Positions 43,897-53,716 are shown, counted from the stretch's first letter. The stretch is DNA of 64,000 nt from an uncultured Clostridium sp. (GCA_900547475.1 URGW01000009.1:1-64000); one strand, 5' to 3'. Numbers and translations are program-made. The notes: generated by a model not told the origin, from the sequence alone.

Positions 43897-46826
43897 TAGT
43901 TAATAAACCTAAAAAAAATAAGGAGAGCTCTAGATATTCTGTTTTGTATATAATTATGTTTATAATTATGGGAACTATTGTTGGTAAGTTGTTATATCTT
44001 CAAGTATACAAATACGATGATTATAAAGAAAAGGCTGATGTAAGCTCTACTAAATTTATTTCAGAAGAAGCTCCAAGAGGAAATATATATGATAGTAATG
44101 GCAATGTTATAGCAACTAACAAGCAAACTTATACTTTAACTTATATGGAAACTGTGGACTCAACAAATTTATTTTTTAAAACTATGGATAAGGTTTTTCA
44201 GATATTAGAGGATAATGGAGAGGAGTTCCAGGATGATTTGGCCCTTAAGGTCGATGAAAATGGTGGAATATATTTCGATTTTAAAACAGATAACGAATCT
44301 AGTAGAAGAACACTTGAAGTAAGATTTAAAAGAGATAGAGGATTAAATGAAGATATAGAAAATAAAAAATTTGGTAATAAAGAAGGGGATTATACTGATG
44401 AAGAGATAAATGAAGTTAATGATGAACTTATGAAAATATCAGCAGAAGATACTTTTTATTATCTTGTTAAAAGTTATAATTTGTATAAACTGTTATTACC
44501 AGAAGACTATACTTCAGAAGAGGCTAATGAATTAGCTAAAAAATATAAAGATGCAACAGGTAAAGAAATATTAGATGATTTATTAAAAGAATATTCTATA
44601 CAACAAATAAGAAGATATATAGTAGTAAAAGATGCTATAAAGATAGGAAGTTATAGTGGTTATTCAAATATAACAATAGCTAGTAATATAAATAGAGATA
44701 CTGCTTTTGTCGTTTATCAACAATTAAATGACTTGCCTGGAATAAATGTTAGTTTAAAACCTGTTAGATACTATACGTATGGAACTTTAGCTTCAGCTGT
44801 TGTAGGTTATGTATCATCAATAAGTAGCTCACAACAAGAAGTATATGAATTAAAGGGGTATGATACATCTACTGATTTAATTGGTGTATCAGGAATAGAA
44901 TCAGCATTTGAAGAACAGTTAAAAGGAACAAAGGGTGGAACTACTGTAAAGGTAAATTCTCAAGGTAGAACAACAGAAGAGTTATTTAAGTTAGAATCTT
45001 ATCCTGGCAATAATGTACATTTAACAATAGATAAGGATGTTCAATATGCAGCTCAAGAGGGTTTAAAAGATCAGATATTAAAATTACAATCAGAAGGGTT
45101 AACAAGTGCAACAAGAGGAGCAGTTGTTGCAATAGAAGTTAATACTGGTAGAGTTATTGCTATGGCAAGCTATCCAGATTTTGATCCTAATGATTTTGCA
45201 ATTCCAAGTGAATTAAGTACAGAGAAATATAACGAATATTTCAATCCAGATTTAGAGTCATTTGGTACACAACATATTCAAAGTAGTGGTGCTACAGGAA
45301 CTTTAGATCAACTTTTCCCTGATGAAAATGAAGATGGAGTTAGAGAAGATAAATATGATCTTTATCCAAGAGCAATGTTTAATTATGCTACTCAGGCATT
45401 TGTTCCACCCGGGTCTACATTTAAACCATTAACAGCTGTTGCAGCATTAACTGAAGGGGCTATAACAGAAGATTTTACAGTTAATGACGTAGGACTTTGG
45501 AGTAATGAATATACAGGAAATCAAGTACTTGAGAACTTTCAAAAGATAGGTAATGGAATTACTGATGTAAGAAAAGCGCTTCAAGTATCATCTAACTATT
45601 TCTTTTATGAGACAGCTATTAGATTATATGAGAAAAATGGTGCTAATATAGATGCTCTTAACTCAATAGCTCGTTATGCATGGAAATTTGGGCTTGGTGT
45701 AGAAGGAAATAAAAATGCATCTACAGGTATTCAAATATATGAAAACTTTGGGCAAACATATAACTTTGTATCATGGAGAAAAAGGCTTGCTTCAAATGCG
45801 AAATATTCAATAGTTCCAGCTCTTGAAGAAGGAGTATATTATGGATATTCATTTGTACCATTTGATATTAGTGATGTAAGTACTGATTCAGATGAATTAA
45901 AGGAGTTAAAAACTAGTTTAAAAAATAATATTAAAGAAACATTGCTTAAGGTTGGTACTGATGAGCAAATTACTAGTCAAGATGAATATGCTAAAAGCAT
46001 ACTTAGTACTATTAAGAAGATAATGGAAGTATCTGATAAATATAAAGAAAATGTGGCTAAGTATGAGGCTGATAACAATAAAAAAGTAGATATTGATGCT
46101 CAGGCTAAAATAGTAGCAAATGCTATTGCTTACTTTACTGTAACAAATCAGACTTCAGAAATAACATCACCAATTAACTTAGTACAAGATGCTATAGGAC
46201 AAAGTATGAATACATTTACTCCATTACAAATGGCAAATTATGTTGCTACATTAGCAAATGGAGGAACTAGATATAAGGTTTCTATAGTTGATAAGGTAAC
46301 ATCACCTACAGGTGAAGTTATTCAAGAGTTTATTCCTGAGGTTGTAGAAAGTAATCCAATTGATCCAGAGATATTACAAATTGTTAAGGAAGGTATGAGA
46401 AGAGTTAATACTTCACCTTCTAATGGAACAGCATATGAGTTATTTGGTAATTTCCCTATTGAAGTTGTGGGTAAAACAGGAACTGCTGACTTTGGAACTT
46501 CAGAACAATATGAATTTCAAGGAAGAAAAGCATATGCAAACTATATAAGTTTTGCACCGATGGATAATCCACAAATAGCTATATTCTCAACTATATATGA
46601 TGGTAATAGAGGGGGAAATAGTGCTTATGTTCATAAAGGAATATATGAAGCTTTCTTTAAAGATGAATTATTAACTATTAACCCTAATTATGCATCGACT
46701 TCAGAAACATTCCAAAAGTATGTTGTAGAAGCACCGGCTGATAATAATCAAGAGGCTGAGGAAGAAAGTCAACAACAGGAAGCTGAAGGAGAAGTTCAAG
46801 AAGAACAAACTCAAGAAACTGAATAA
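43893..46826 (+). CDS. mrdA: Penicillin-binding protein 2, elongation transpeptidase
   Basis: PBP2 cross-links peptidoglycan in the elongation complex with RodA and MreBCD. The 977-residue protein has a membrane anchor (about residues 18-38), a pedestal domain with EEAPRGNIYDSNG, and the transpeptidase domain with catalytic Ser508 in PGSTFKP, SSN in QVSSNYFFYE and the KTGTADFGT motif. It is longer than typical PBP2 because of inserts in the transpeptidase domain and a Gln/Glu-rich tail over the last 30 residues. It overlaps mreD by four bases and ends the mre transcript. Confidence 0.94.
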   Translation: MIVNKPKKNKESSRYSVLYIIMFIIMGTIVGKLLYLQVYKYDDYKEKADVSSTKFISEEAPRGNIYDSNGNVIATNKQTYTLTYMETVDSTNLFFKTMDKVFQILEDNGEEFQDDLALKVDENGGIYFDFKTDNESSRRTLEVRFKRDRGLNEDIENKKFGNKEGDYTDEEINEVNDELMKISAEDTFYYLVKSYNLYKLLLPEDYTSEEANELAKKYKDATGKEILDDLLKEYSIQQIRRYIVVKDAIKIGSYSGYSNITIASNINRDTAFVVYQQLNDLPGINVSLKPVRYYTYGTLASAVVGYVSSISSSQQEVYELKGYDTSTDLIGVSGIESAFEEQLKGTKGGTTVKVNSQGRTTEELFKLESYPGNNVHLTIDKDVQYAAQEGLKDQILKLQSEGLTSATRGAVVAIEVNTGRVIAMASYPDFDPNDFAIPSELSTEKYNEYFNPDLESFGTQHIQSSGATGTLDQLFPDENEDGVREDKYDLYPRAMFNYATQAFVPPGSTFKPLTAVAALTEGAITEDFTVNDVGLWSNEYTGNQVLENFQKIGNGITDVRKALQVSSNYFFYETAIRLYEKNGANIDALNSIARYAWKFGLGVEGNKNASTGIQIYENFGQTYNFVSWRKRLASNAKYSIVPALEEGVYYGYSFVPFDISDVSTDSDELKELKTSLKNNIKETLLKVGTDEQITSQDEYAKSILSTIKKIMEVSDKYKENVAKYEADNNKKVDIDAQAKIVANAIAYFTVTNQTSEITSPINLVQDAIGQSMNTFTPLQMANYVATLANGGTRYKVSIVDKVTSPTGEVIQEFIPEVVESNPIDPEILQIVKEGMRRVNTSPSNGTAYELFGNFPIEVVGKTGTADFGTSEQYEFQGRKAYANYISFAPMDNPQIAIFSTIYDGNRGGNSAYVHKGIYEAFFKDELLTINPNYASTSETFQKYVVEAPADNNQEAEEESQQQEAEGEVQEEQTQETE

Positions 46827-46835
46827 ATACAATTA

Positions 46836-46874
46836 AAATAAGAGAAGTAATTATTAAACTTCTCTTATTTTAAT
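46836..46874 (+). terminator. Terminator of the mre-mrdA operon
   Basis: AAAATAAGAGAAGT (46836-46849) pairs with ACTTCTCTTATTTT (46859-46872). Confidence 0.88.
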
Positions 46875-47070
46875 ACTAAAATTTAAATAATTTATAAAGA
46901 TATTATTTACTTAAAAGTATTGTTAAATTATAATTAATAATGCGTATATTGGAAAAATAGGTTATAATTTGTAGAAGGGTTATAATACTTTTAAGCACAT
47001 TGTGTTTTTAATTGTAGTTATATGATATAATTAAAAGTAAATTGAGTTTTTAATTGGTGGAGGATGGCCA

Positions 47071-47718
47071 ATGAAGGATGAAAGAATACAAATAAAAGGC
47101 GATAAAGATGGCGTAAATATTATAATAGACATGGAGAAATTTGTAAGTTTTGATGATATGTTAGAGGTGTTAGTATCTAGTTTATCAAAAAATAAGGGAT
47201 TTTACAAAAATTCAATACTAAGAATAACAGCTAATCTTAAACATATTGAGGACTCTGAAATAATTAGGTTGAAGGAAGAATTATTTAAAAAGATAGATAT
47301 AAAAGATTGTATTTTTGATGATATTAATAAAGTTAAAGAAAATAATTCAGTTAAATTTTTTAATGGAATTAATGAAGGAAAAACTAAATTTATCAAGAAA
47401 ACAATAAGGGGTGGACAGTCTGTTGATTACCCTGGTAATATTATTATAATAGGAGATATTAATAGTGGAGCGGAAGTTTCTGCTGGAGGGAATATTATAG
47501 TTCTTGGAAGCATTAAAGGGCATGTAAGAGCTGGTATTGGAGGAAATAAAAAATCTATAATAGCTGCATTTTTTATGCAACCTGAATTAATGCAGATTTC
47601 AGATGTATTAACTATATCGCCAGACGATGGATTAAAGCCATCTTATCCAGAGGTTGCAAAAATAAAGGATGGTTATATAGTAGTAGAACCGTATTTGCCA
47701 AATAAATATATTTACTAA
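47071..47718 (+). CDS. minC: Septum-site inhibitor MinC
   Basis: MinC blocks FtsZ assembly away from midcell when carried by MinD. The 215-residue protein has an N-terminal FtsZ-interacting domain and the C-terminal beta-helix domain with FIKKTIRGGQSVDYPGNIII, IGDINSGAEVSAGGNIIVLG and LRGHVRAG-like repeat turns (here IKGHVRAGIGG). GGAGG precedes the ATG. It is the first gene of minCDE; the 244-base gap upstream contains the mre terminator and AT-rich sequence that should hold the min promoter. Confidence 0.95.
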   Translation: MKDERIQIKGDKDGVNIIIDMEKFVSFDDMLEVLVSSLSKNKGFYKNSILRITANLKHIEDSEIIRLKEELFKKIDIKDCIFDDINKVKENNSVKFFNGINEGKTKFIKKTIRGGQSVDYPGNIIIIGDINSGAEVSAGGNIIVLGSIKGHVRAGIGGNKKSIIAAFFMQPELMQISDVLTISPDDGLKPSYPEVAKIKDGYIVVEPYLPNKYIY

Positions 47719-47733
47719 AGTGGAGGGATTTAA

Positions 47734-48531
47734 ATGGGAATTTCGATCGTTGTTACATCAGGAAAGGGTGGAGTTGGAAAGACTACAACAACTGCAAATT
47801 TAGGAACTGCATTAGCAGCATTAGGAAAAAAAGTTGTCGTAGTTGATGGTGATACTGGATTAAGAAATCTTGATGTGCTAATGGGATTAGAAAATAGAAT
47901 AGTTTACACTATAATAGATGTAATTGAAAATAGATGTAGATTAAAACAAGCATTGATAAAAGATAAGAGATATACTAATCTTTGTTTATTACCAACAGCT
48001 CAAACAAAGGACAAAGATGATATAAGAGCTCAAGATATGTTTGACTTAGTTAATAAGCTTAAAGAGGAATTTGATTATGTATTAATTGATTCACCAGCTG
48101 GAATTGAGCAAGGATTTGAAAATTCTGTTGTTGGTGCAGATAAAGCTATAGTAGTAGTTAATCCGGAAATCACTTCAGTTAGAGATGCTGATAGAGTAAT
48201 AGGAAAATTAGATGCAAAAGGATTAGAAGATCATTCTGTTATAGTTAATAGATTAAATTATGAAATGACAAAAAGAGGAGATATGCTTGACGTTTCAGAT
48301 ATTATAGAAACTTTATCTGTTAAGTTATTAGGTGTTGTACCTGATGATAGAAGTATAACTGTTTCAACTAATAAAGGAGAACCTATAGTTTTAGATGAGA
48401 AAGCTCTTTCAGGTCAAGCGTTTAGAAATATAGCTAAAAGAATTACAGGTGAAGAAGTTCCTTTATTGAAGTTAGGAACAGAATCTACAGGATTTTTTTC
48501 AGCTATAAAAAGAATTTTTAAAAAAAGCTAG
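47734..48531 (+). CDS. minD: Septum-site-determining ATPase MinD
   Basis: MinD is a deviant Walker ATPase that binds the membrane, recruits MinC, and oscillates with MinE. The 265-residue protein shows SGKGGVGKTTTTANLGTAL at residues 9-27, VVDGDTGLRNLDVLMG, the VLIDSPAGIEQGFENS segment, and a C-terminal amphipathic helix FFSAIKRIFKKS for membrane targeting. GGAGGG precedes the ATG, 15 bases after minC. Confidence 0.97.
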   Translation: MGISIVVTSGKGGVGKTTTTANLGTALAALGKKVVVVDGDTGLRNLDVLMGLENRIVYTIIDVIENRCRLKQALIKDKRYTNLCLLPTAQTKDKDDIRAQDMFDLVNKLKEEFDYVLIDSPAGIEQGFENSVVGADKAIVVVNPEITSVRDADRVIGKLDAKGLEDHSVIVNRLNYEMTKRGDMLDVSDIIETLSVKLLGVVPDDRSITVSTNKGEPIVLDEKALSGQAFRNIAKRITGEEVPLLKLGTESTGFFSAIKRIFKKS

Positions 48532-48546
48532 GGGGATAAAGGCTAT

Positions 48547-48816
48547 ATGGATTTATTAAGGGTATTTTCTAATAAAACTACACCAAAAGAAGTGGCTAAA
48601 GATAGATTAAAGTTAATACTTATTCATGATAGAGGTGATTTATCTCCTGAAACTTTAGATAAGATAAGAAAAGAAATATTGGAAGTTATTTCTAAATATA
48701 TAGAGATCGATGCTAATGATGTAGAGATATCGTTAAATAGAAGTGATGATATTCAAGGGGAAGCTTCGCCAGCACTAATTGCAAATATTCCAATAAAGAA
48801 TATAAGAAATAGATAG
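48547..48816 (+). CDS. minE: Cell division topological specificity factor MinE
   Basis: MinE stimulates MinD ATPase and drives pole-to-pole oscillation, unlike the DivIVA system of Bacillus. The 89-residue protein has the N-terminal membrane/MinD-binding helix MDLLRVFSNKTTPKEVAKDRL and the C-terminal dimer domain ILEVISKYIEIDANDVEISL. It follows minD by 15 bases, and a terminator ends the operon. Confidence 0.95.
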   Translation: MDLLRVFSNKTTPKEVAKDRLKLILIHDRGDLSPETLDKIRKEILEVISKYIEIDANDVEISLNRSDDIQGEASPALIANIPIKNIRNR

Positions 48817-48819
48817 TAT

Positions 48820-48856
48820 AAAGGGACTGTTAAAGATAATAGCAGTCTCTTTTAAA
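48820..48856 (+). terminator. Terminator of minCDE
   Basis: AAAGGGACTG (48820-48829) pairs with CAGTCTCTTT (48843-48852, one G-U pair), then weak T-rich sequence. Confidence 0.75.
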
Positions 48857-49091
48857 TTAGAATAACATTTTAAAAATTTTATATAAATAAAATAGACATG
48901 TAGCAAATTATATTGTTTAAACAAATTTATACTGAATTTGAGTATCTTGAAATATATATAATGAAGTAGTATATGAAGAATTATTAATTCTTAAAAGTTT
49001 ATGAATTTTATATGTAGTAATATAATTATTTATGGAGAAAAATCGGGAAATAGGATATAATAAGTAAGTATAAATTCAAGGAGGTAAAAAT

Positions 49092-50228
49092 ATGATACCT
49101 TTATCAAAGTTTAAACTGAATTTAAAAAATTTAAAAAAAGTAGATATATGGATGTTTATATCTATAGTATTGATAACGATGTTCGGTATAGTTAATATAT
49201 ATCTTGCTAAAAAAGCGTCTACTGGTGGAATGTTATTTCCATTAAAACAATCATTATTTTTTGTGGGAGCAATAATATTATTATATTTTGTATTGGCAAT
49301 AGATTATTCAATAATTAAAGCATTTACGCCAATATTTTATTGGACATCAATTGCATTGCTAGTTTTAGTTTTTATAATAGGTTCAAGAATTAATGGGGCT
49401 CAAGGATGGATAAGATTAGGGGTATTATCATTTCAGCCAGCTGAATTAGCAAAGATCGCAACTGTTATGATGCTAGGTAAGAAGTTAGAAGATATGGATG
49501 GAGAAATAAACAATTTAAAAAACTTCTTTGTACTAGCTTTTTATGCAATAATACCAGCAGGACTTATAGTAATCCAACCAGATATGGGAATGACAATGGT
49601 ATTATTCTTTATGGTTTTAGGTGTTTTCTTTATAGGTGGATTAGATAAAAGAATAATTTTAGGTGGATTAGGTGCATTAATAGTAGGTATTGTATTAGTG
49701 TGGAACTCAGGTTTAATAAAAGATTATCAAAAGAGAAGAATAACGTCATTCAGTAATCCTGAAACGGATACATCAGGATCAGGATATCATTTAAGGCAGT
49801 CTCTTATAGCCATTGGTTCAGGAGGATTCTTTGGAACTCTTGATTCATTAGCTAATGATGGGACAGGGGGATATGCATCACAATATGTTCCAGAAATACA
49901 AACAGACTTTATCTTTAGTCAAATATGTCAACAGTGGGGTACTTTTGGAGCAATTTGCTTACTATCATTATATGGATTACTTATATCAAGAATGATTAAT
50001 ATAGCACGGACAGCAAAGGACTTATTTGGAACTATACTAACAACAGGTATGATTGCATATTTCTTATTTGCAATATGGCAAAATATTGGAATGACTATAG
50101 GATTAATGCCTATCACAGGTATAACATTGCCATTAGTTAGTTATGGTGGAAGTTCTTTAGCAACAACTATTCTTTCCTTAGGATTAGTTCTTAATATAGG
50201 AATGAGACGAAAAAAATTAAATTTTTAA
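49092..50228 (+). CDS. rodA: SEDS-family peptidoglycan polymerase RodA
   Basis: RodA polymerises glycan strands and pairs with PBP2. The 378-residue protein has about ten membrane helices and the SEDS signatures ARRWIRLGVLSFQPAE-type loop (here GAQGWIRLGVLSFQPAELAK), QPDMGMTMVLFFM, the long extracellular loop with GSGYHLRQSLIAIGSGGFFG, and a C-terminal GITLPLVSYGGSSLATT. Position after mre, mrdA and min supports RodA rather than FtsW or SpoVE. GGAGG precedes the ATG. The 235-base gap upstream holds a TATAAT near 49057 but no other recognised element. Confidence 0.9.
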   Translation: MIPLSKFKLNLKNLKKVDIWMFISIVLITMFGIVNIYLAKKASTGGMLFPLKQSLFFVGAIILLYFVLAIDYSIIKAFTPIFYWTSIALLVLVFIIGSRINGAQGWIRLGVLSFQPAELAKIATVMMLGKKLEDMDGEINNLKNFFVLAFYAIIPAGLIVIQPDMGMTMVLFFMVLGVFFIGGLDKRIILGGLGALIVGIVLVWNSGLIKDYQKRRITSFSNPETDTSGSGYHLRQSLIAIGSGGFFGTLDSLANDGTGGYASQYVPEIQTDFIFSQICQQWGTFGAICLLSLYGLLISRMINIARTAKDLFGTILTTGMIAYFLFAIWQNIGMTIGLMPITGITLPLVSYGGSSLATTILSLGLVLNIGMRRKKLNF

Positions 50229-50235
50229 ATGAGTT

Positions 50236-50279
50236 AAATATGCAATATATTGTAGATACAATATATTGCATATTTTTTT
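50236..50279 (+). terminator. Terminator of rodA
   Basis: A long AT-rich perfect stem (50236-50253 with 50258-50275 region) is followed by seven T. Confidence 0.85.
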
Positions 50280-50324
50280 GCTTATAAAAATATAATCTAA
50301 TAAGCAATTTTTCAGGAGGAAAGA

Positions 50325-50717
50325 ATGAGTAGTTATAATTATCAATACAAAAGATACTATCAAGAATTACAAAATAAGAATTTGGGAAAAAACACATCGC
50401 CAGTTTATAGAAGAAATACATTTGATGACGTTTATGGAGGTGGAATTAAAAAGAGAGAGAATAAAGATTTTTTTTCAAGTATGGTTAATGTTTTTATTTA
50501 TCAATTAGTTGTTGTTATATTTATGTTTATGGCAGCTTTTTATTTTAAATATTCCCCAAATGAACAGGATTCTTATAAAAATGTAAAGGCAGTAATTAAT
50601 GATACAAGCTATAGTATCAACAATGAAGATATTGAATCCATTGACATTTCAGAAATATTAAATAAGTTAAATAATTACATAAAGACAAGTTTAAATGGAG
50701 GAGAAGCTGATTTTTAA
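50325..50717 (+). CDS. Single-pass membrane protein in the spoIVFA position
   Basis: The 130-residue product has a tyrosine- and asparagine-rich cytoplasmic part (about residues 1-58), one membrane helix (about 59-80), and a short outer region with VKAVINDTSYSINNEDIESIDIS. GGAGGAAAG precedes the ATG. It lies between rodA and spoIVFB, where many Firmicutes carry SpoIVFA, the regulator that anchors and inhibits SpoIVFB. It has the same topology but no LytM/M23 domain. I infer a possible reduced SpoIVFA equivalent; sequence alone does not prove it. Confidence 0.6.
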   Translation: MSSYNYQYKRYYQELQNKNLGKNTSPVYRRNTFDDVYGGGIKKRENKDFFSSMVNVFIYQLVVVIFMFMAAFYFKYSPNEQDSYKNVKAVINDTSYSINNEDIESIDISEILNKLNNYIKTSLNGGEADF

Positions 50718-50782
50718 AAATGAAAAATCCTAATAGGAAGGTGGTTATTAATAGAGTGTAAGCCTATAAAGGAGAGCTATAA

Positions 50783-51646
50783 ATGGATAGATGGAAAAAA
50801 AGTGTTTTAGCTGAAATTATATTATTTTTTATACTTCTTAGTTTAAATAAATCAATTATTTTAGCATTTATAAGTATATTTCTTCATGAGATATCCCATA
50901 TAGTTGTAGCTAAAAAAAATGGCTGTAAATTCAATAACTTTAAGATTCATATATATGGTACCAATGCAGAATTTATAAATATTGATGAATTATCTAAGAA
51001 GGAAAAAGCTCAAATATATTTAGCTGGACCATGTATGAATCTAGCCATTGCATTTATATTTTTTCTTGTTGGTTTAATAATTAATAATAGTATTATAGAT
51101 AAAATAATTAATATTAATTTAAGTTTATTATTTTTTAATATTCTTCCGGCATATCCTTTAGATGGTTCTAGAATATTAGAAATTATATTATCAGAAAAAA
51201 TATTATATAAAAAGGTTAATGATATAATTTCTAAAATAAGTTATATTATTGCAATATTTCTAATTACTATTACTTTAATTGCATTTATATATAGTAAAAG
51301 TCTAAATGTTAGTTTAATTGTTGCAGCTATAATAATTTGTTTAATAACTAAAGGTGAGAAAAAATCAGCTATGTATATATTGATGAGAAATATATTTGTA
51401 AAAAGAAATAAGCTATTAAGAAATAAGTATATTGAAAATAAGAGTATATCGGTATATTACAAATTAGGTCTAATTAATGTTATGGCAATAATAGATAAAA
51501 ATAGATTTAATTCATTTTATATACTAGATGATGATTTAAAGCTTTTGTTTATAATGCATGAAGATGAATTAATAGAAGCTTTAAAACTTTATGGAAATAT
51601 TACATTAGAGGAATATTTTAATATAAGGAGCATATCTTCGAATTAG
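50783..51646 (+). CDS. spoIVFB: SpoIVFB-like intramembrane metalloprotease (M50)
   Basis: SpoIVFB cleaves pro-sigma-K in the mother cell during sporulation. The 287-residue protein has the zinc motif HEISH at residues 35-39 in the first helices, LAGPCMNLAIAF, the second ligand motif NILPAYPLDGSRIL, about six membrane segments, and a C-terminal CBS-like region with FYILDDDLKLLFIMHEDELIEAL, matching the Bacillus protein plan. GGAG lies before the ATG. The upstream single-pass protein may be its partner. Confidence 0.85.
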   Translation: MDRWKKSVLAEIILFFILLSLNKSIILAFISIFLHEISHIVVAKKNGCKFNNFKIHIYGTNAEFINIDELSKKEKAQIYLAGPCMNLAIAFIFFLVGLIINNSIIDKIININLSLLFFNILPAYPLDGSRILEIILSEKILYKKVNDIISKISYIIAIFLITITLIAFIYSKSLNVSLIVAAIIICLITKGEKKSAMYILMRNIFVKRNKLLRNKYIENKSISVYYKLGLINVMAIIDKNRFNSFYILDDDLKLLFIMHEDELIEALKLYGNITLEEYFNIRSISSN

Positions 51647-51732
51647 TTTACTTTTTCATGACTAATATGCTAGAATAGTAAAGATAATTATGAAAGTTAC
51701 AAGCTTAGAAATATATTAAAGTTGTTGTAGGT

Positions 51733-51811
51733 AACTCTTGATATTTTGACCTAGACAAATTCTGTTCAAAATATTAAGAGTTTAAATTTAAAATATTGCT
51801 TCGTAATATTT
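51733..51811 (+). promoter_or_regulatory. Two consecutive hairpins ahead of the radical SAM gene
   Basis: AACTCTTGATATTTTGA (51733-51749) pairs with a matching arm at 51766-51782 (one G-U pair); a small second hairpin AAATATT-GCTTCGT-AATATTT follows. They may terminate the spoIVFB transcript or form a leader; no known riboswitch consensus is visible. Confidence 0.45.
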
Positions 51812-51856
51812 AATTTGTTATGAGTAAGTTTATTGATAAATTAAAGGAGGGTACTT

Positions 51857-53716
51857 ATGAATAAAATAACTGATGATATTTTATGTAAGGTAGAAAAGCC
51901 ATCTAGATATGTAGGTGGAGAATTAAATCAAGTTATAAAAAATCCAGATGATGTTAATATAAGATTTGCATTTTGTTTTCCAGATGTATATGAAGTTGGT
52001 ATGTCTCACTTAGGAACAAGAATTTTATATCATACTATAAATGAAAGAAAAGATACATATTGTGAAAGAGTATTTACACCATGGCCAGATATGGAAGGGT
52101 TAATGAGAGAAAATGATATAAAGTTATTTTCCTTAGAGACTAAAACTTCATTAGATAAATTTGATATGTTAGGATTTACTCTTCAATATGAAATGAGTTA
52201 TACAAATATATTAAATATGCTTGATATGTCAGGAATAACTATAAGATCAAGTGAAAGAGGAGAAGATGAGCCAATAATTATGGCTGGAGGCCCTTGTGCA
52301 TATAATCCAGAACCTTTATATGATATCGTAGATTTCTTCGAAATTGGTGAAGGTGAAGAAATGATGAATGATGTTTTAGAGGTTTATGCAAGACATAAAG
52401 CTAATGGAAAAGTTAATAAAAAGGAATTTTTAAGAGAAATATCAAAGATAGGTGGAATTTATGTTCCAAGTCTTTATGATGTTACATATAACGAAGATGG
52501 AACTATAAAGGAATTTAAACCTAAATACGAAGATGTTCCAGCTAAAGTTAAAAAGAGAATAGTTAATGATTTTGATTCAGTAGCATTCCCAGATGAAATG
52601 ATAGTTCCTTATACTGAGATAGTCCACGATAGAGTTGTTTTAGAAACAGCTAGAGGATGTACAAATGGATGTAGATTCTGTCAAGCAGGAATGATTTATA
52701 GACCAGTTAGAGAAAAGACTACTAATACGTTATTAGAGCAAGCTAGAAAAGCTCTTAAAGCTACTGGATATAATGAAGTATCCTTAGCTTCTTTAAGTAT
52801 TTGTGATTATTCTAATATTCAAAATTTAATATCTAGTTTAATTTTAGAACATGAAGGAGATAAGGTTGGTATAGCTCTTCCATCAATAAGAGTTGATGCT
52901 TTTTCAGTAGATTTAATTAAAGAGATTCAAAAGGTTAGAAAAACGGGATTAACTTTTGCTCCTGAAGCTGGCTCTCAAAGAATGAGAGACATAATAAATA
53001 AGGGGTTAACTGAAGAAAGAATTTTAGAAGCGGCTAAGAGTGCTTTTGAATCAGGATGGAGTACTATTAAATTATACTTCATATTAGGATTACCTTATGA
53101 AACAACAGAAGACGCAGCAGGAATTGGTGAATTAGCAGAGAAAATGGCTGATGTTTACTTTGGAATTCCAAAGAACGTTAGAAATAAGGGATTAAAGATT
53201 ACAGTAAGTACATCTATATTAGTTCCAAAGCCATTTACTCCATTCCAATGGGCTCCAATGGCTAGACCAGAAATAGTTGATGAAAGAATTAAAGCTGTTA
53301 GAGGTGCTATAAAATCAAGAAGTATAGTTTATAACTATCATGAGCAAGAAACTTCATTTATGGAAGCTGTATTCGCAAGAGGAGATAGAAGAACTTGTGA
53401 TGTTTTAATAAAAGCATTTGAAAAAGGTGCTAAATTTGATGGTTGGTCAGAATACTTCAAAATGGATATATGGAATGAAGCTATGGCTGAATGTAACTTA
53501 GATCCAGATTTCTATGTATATAGAGATAGAAGTTATGAAGAGATACTTCCATGGGATTTTATAGATATTGGAGTTAATAGAAAATATCTGGAGAGAGAAA
53601 ATGAGAAGGCGAAAAAAGCCGAGCTTACTAGGAATTGTTTAGAAGGATGTACAGGATGTGGAATAAACGTAAACTTTAAAGAAGGGAAGTGTTTTGAAGG
53701 TGCGATACGTAATTAA
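51857..53716 (+). CDS. B12-binding-domain/radical SAM protein (TIGR03960 type)
   Basis: The 619-residue protein has an N-terminal cobalamin-binding-like fold (FAFCFPDVYEVGMSHLGTRI), a GGPCAYNPEPL loop, and a radical SAM core with the cluster motif CTNGCRFCQAG near residues 268-278. The C-terminus carries a further cluster-type CLEGCTGCG. This family is almost always paired with the DUF2344 gene that follows, here overlapping by 23 bases, and with rng and rplU. A role in RNA modification or ribosome-linked chemistry is suspected from context; the reaction is not established to my knowledge. Confidence 0.92.
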   Translation: MNKITDDILCKVEKPSRYVGGELNQVIKNPDDVNIRFAFCFPDVYEVGMSHLGTRILYHTINERKDTYCERVFTPWPDMEGLMRENDIKLFSLETKTSLDKFDMLGFTLQYEMSYTNILNMLDMSGITIRSSERGEDEPIIMAGGPCAYNPEPLYDIVDFFEIGEGEEMMNDVLEVYARHKANGKVNKKEFLREISKIGGIYVPSLYDVTYNEDGTIKEFKPKYEDVPAKVKKRIVNDFDSVAFPDEMIVPYTEIVHDRVVLETARGCTNGCRFCQAGMIYRPVREKTTNTLLEQARKALKATGYNEVSLASLSICDYSNIQNLISSLILEHEGDKVGIALPSIRVDAFSVDLIKEIQKVRKTGLTFAPEAGSQRMRDIINKGLTEERILEAAKSAFESGWSTIKLYFILGLPYETTEDAAGIGELAEKMADVYFGIPKNVRNKGLKITVSTSILVPKPFTPFQWAPMARPEIVDERIKAVRGAIKSRSIVYNYHEQETSFMEAVFARGDRRTCDVLIKAFEKGAKFDGWSEYFKMDIWNEAMAECNLDPDFYVYRDRSYEEILPWDFIDIGVNRKYLERENEKAKKAELTRNCLEGCTGCGINVNFKEGKCFEGAIRN

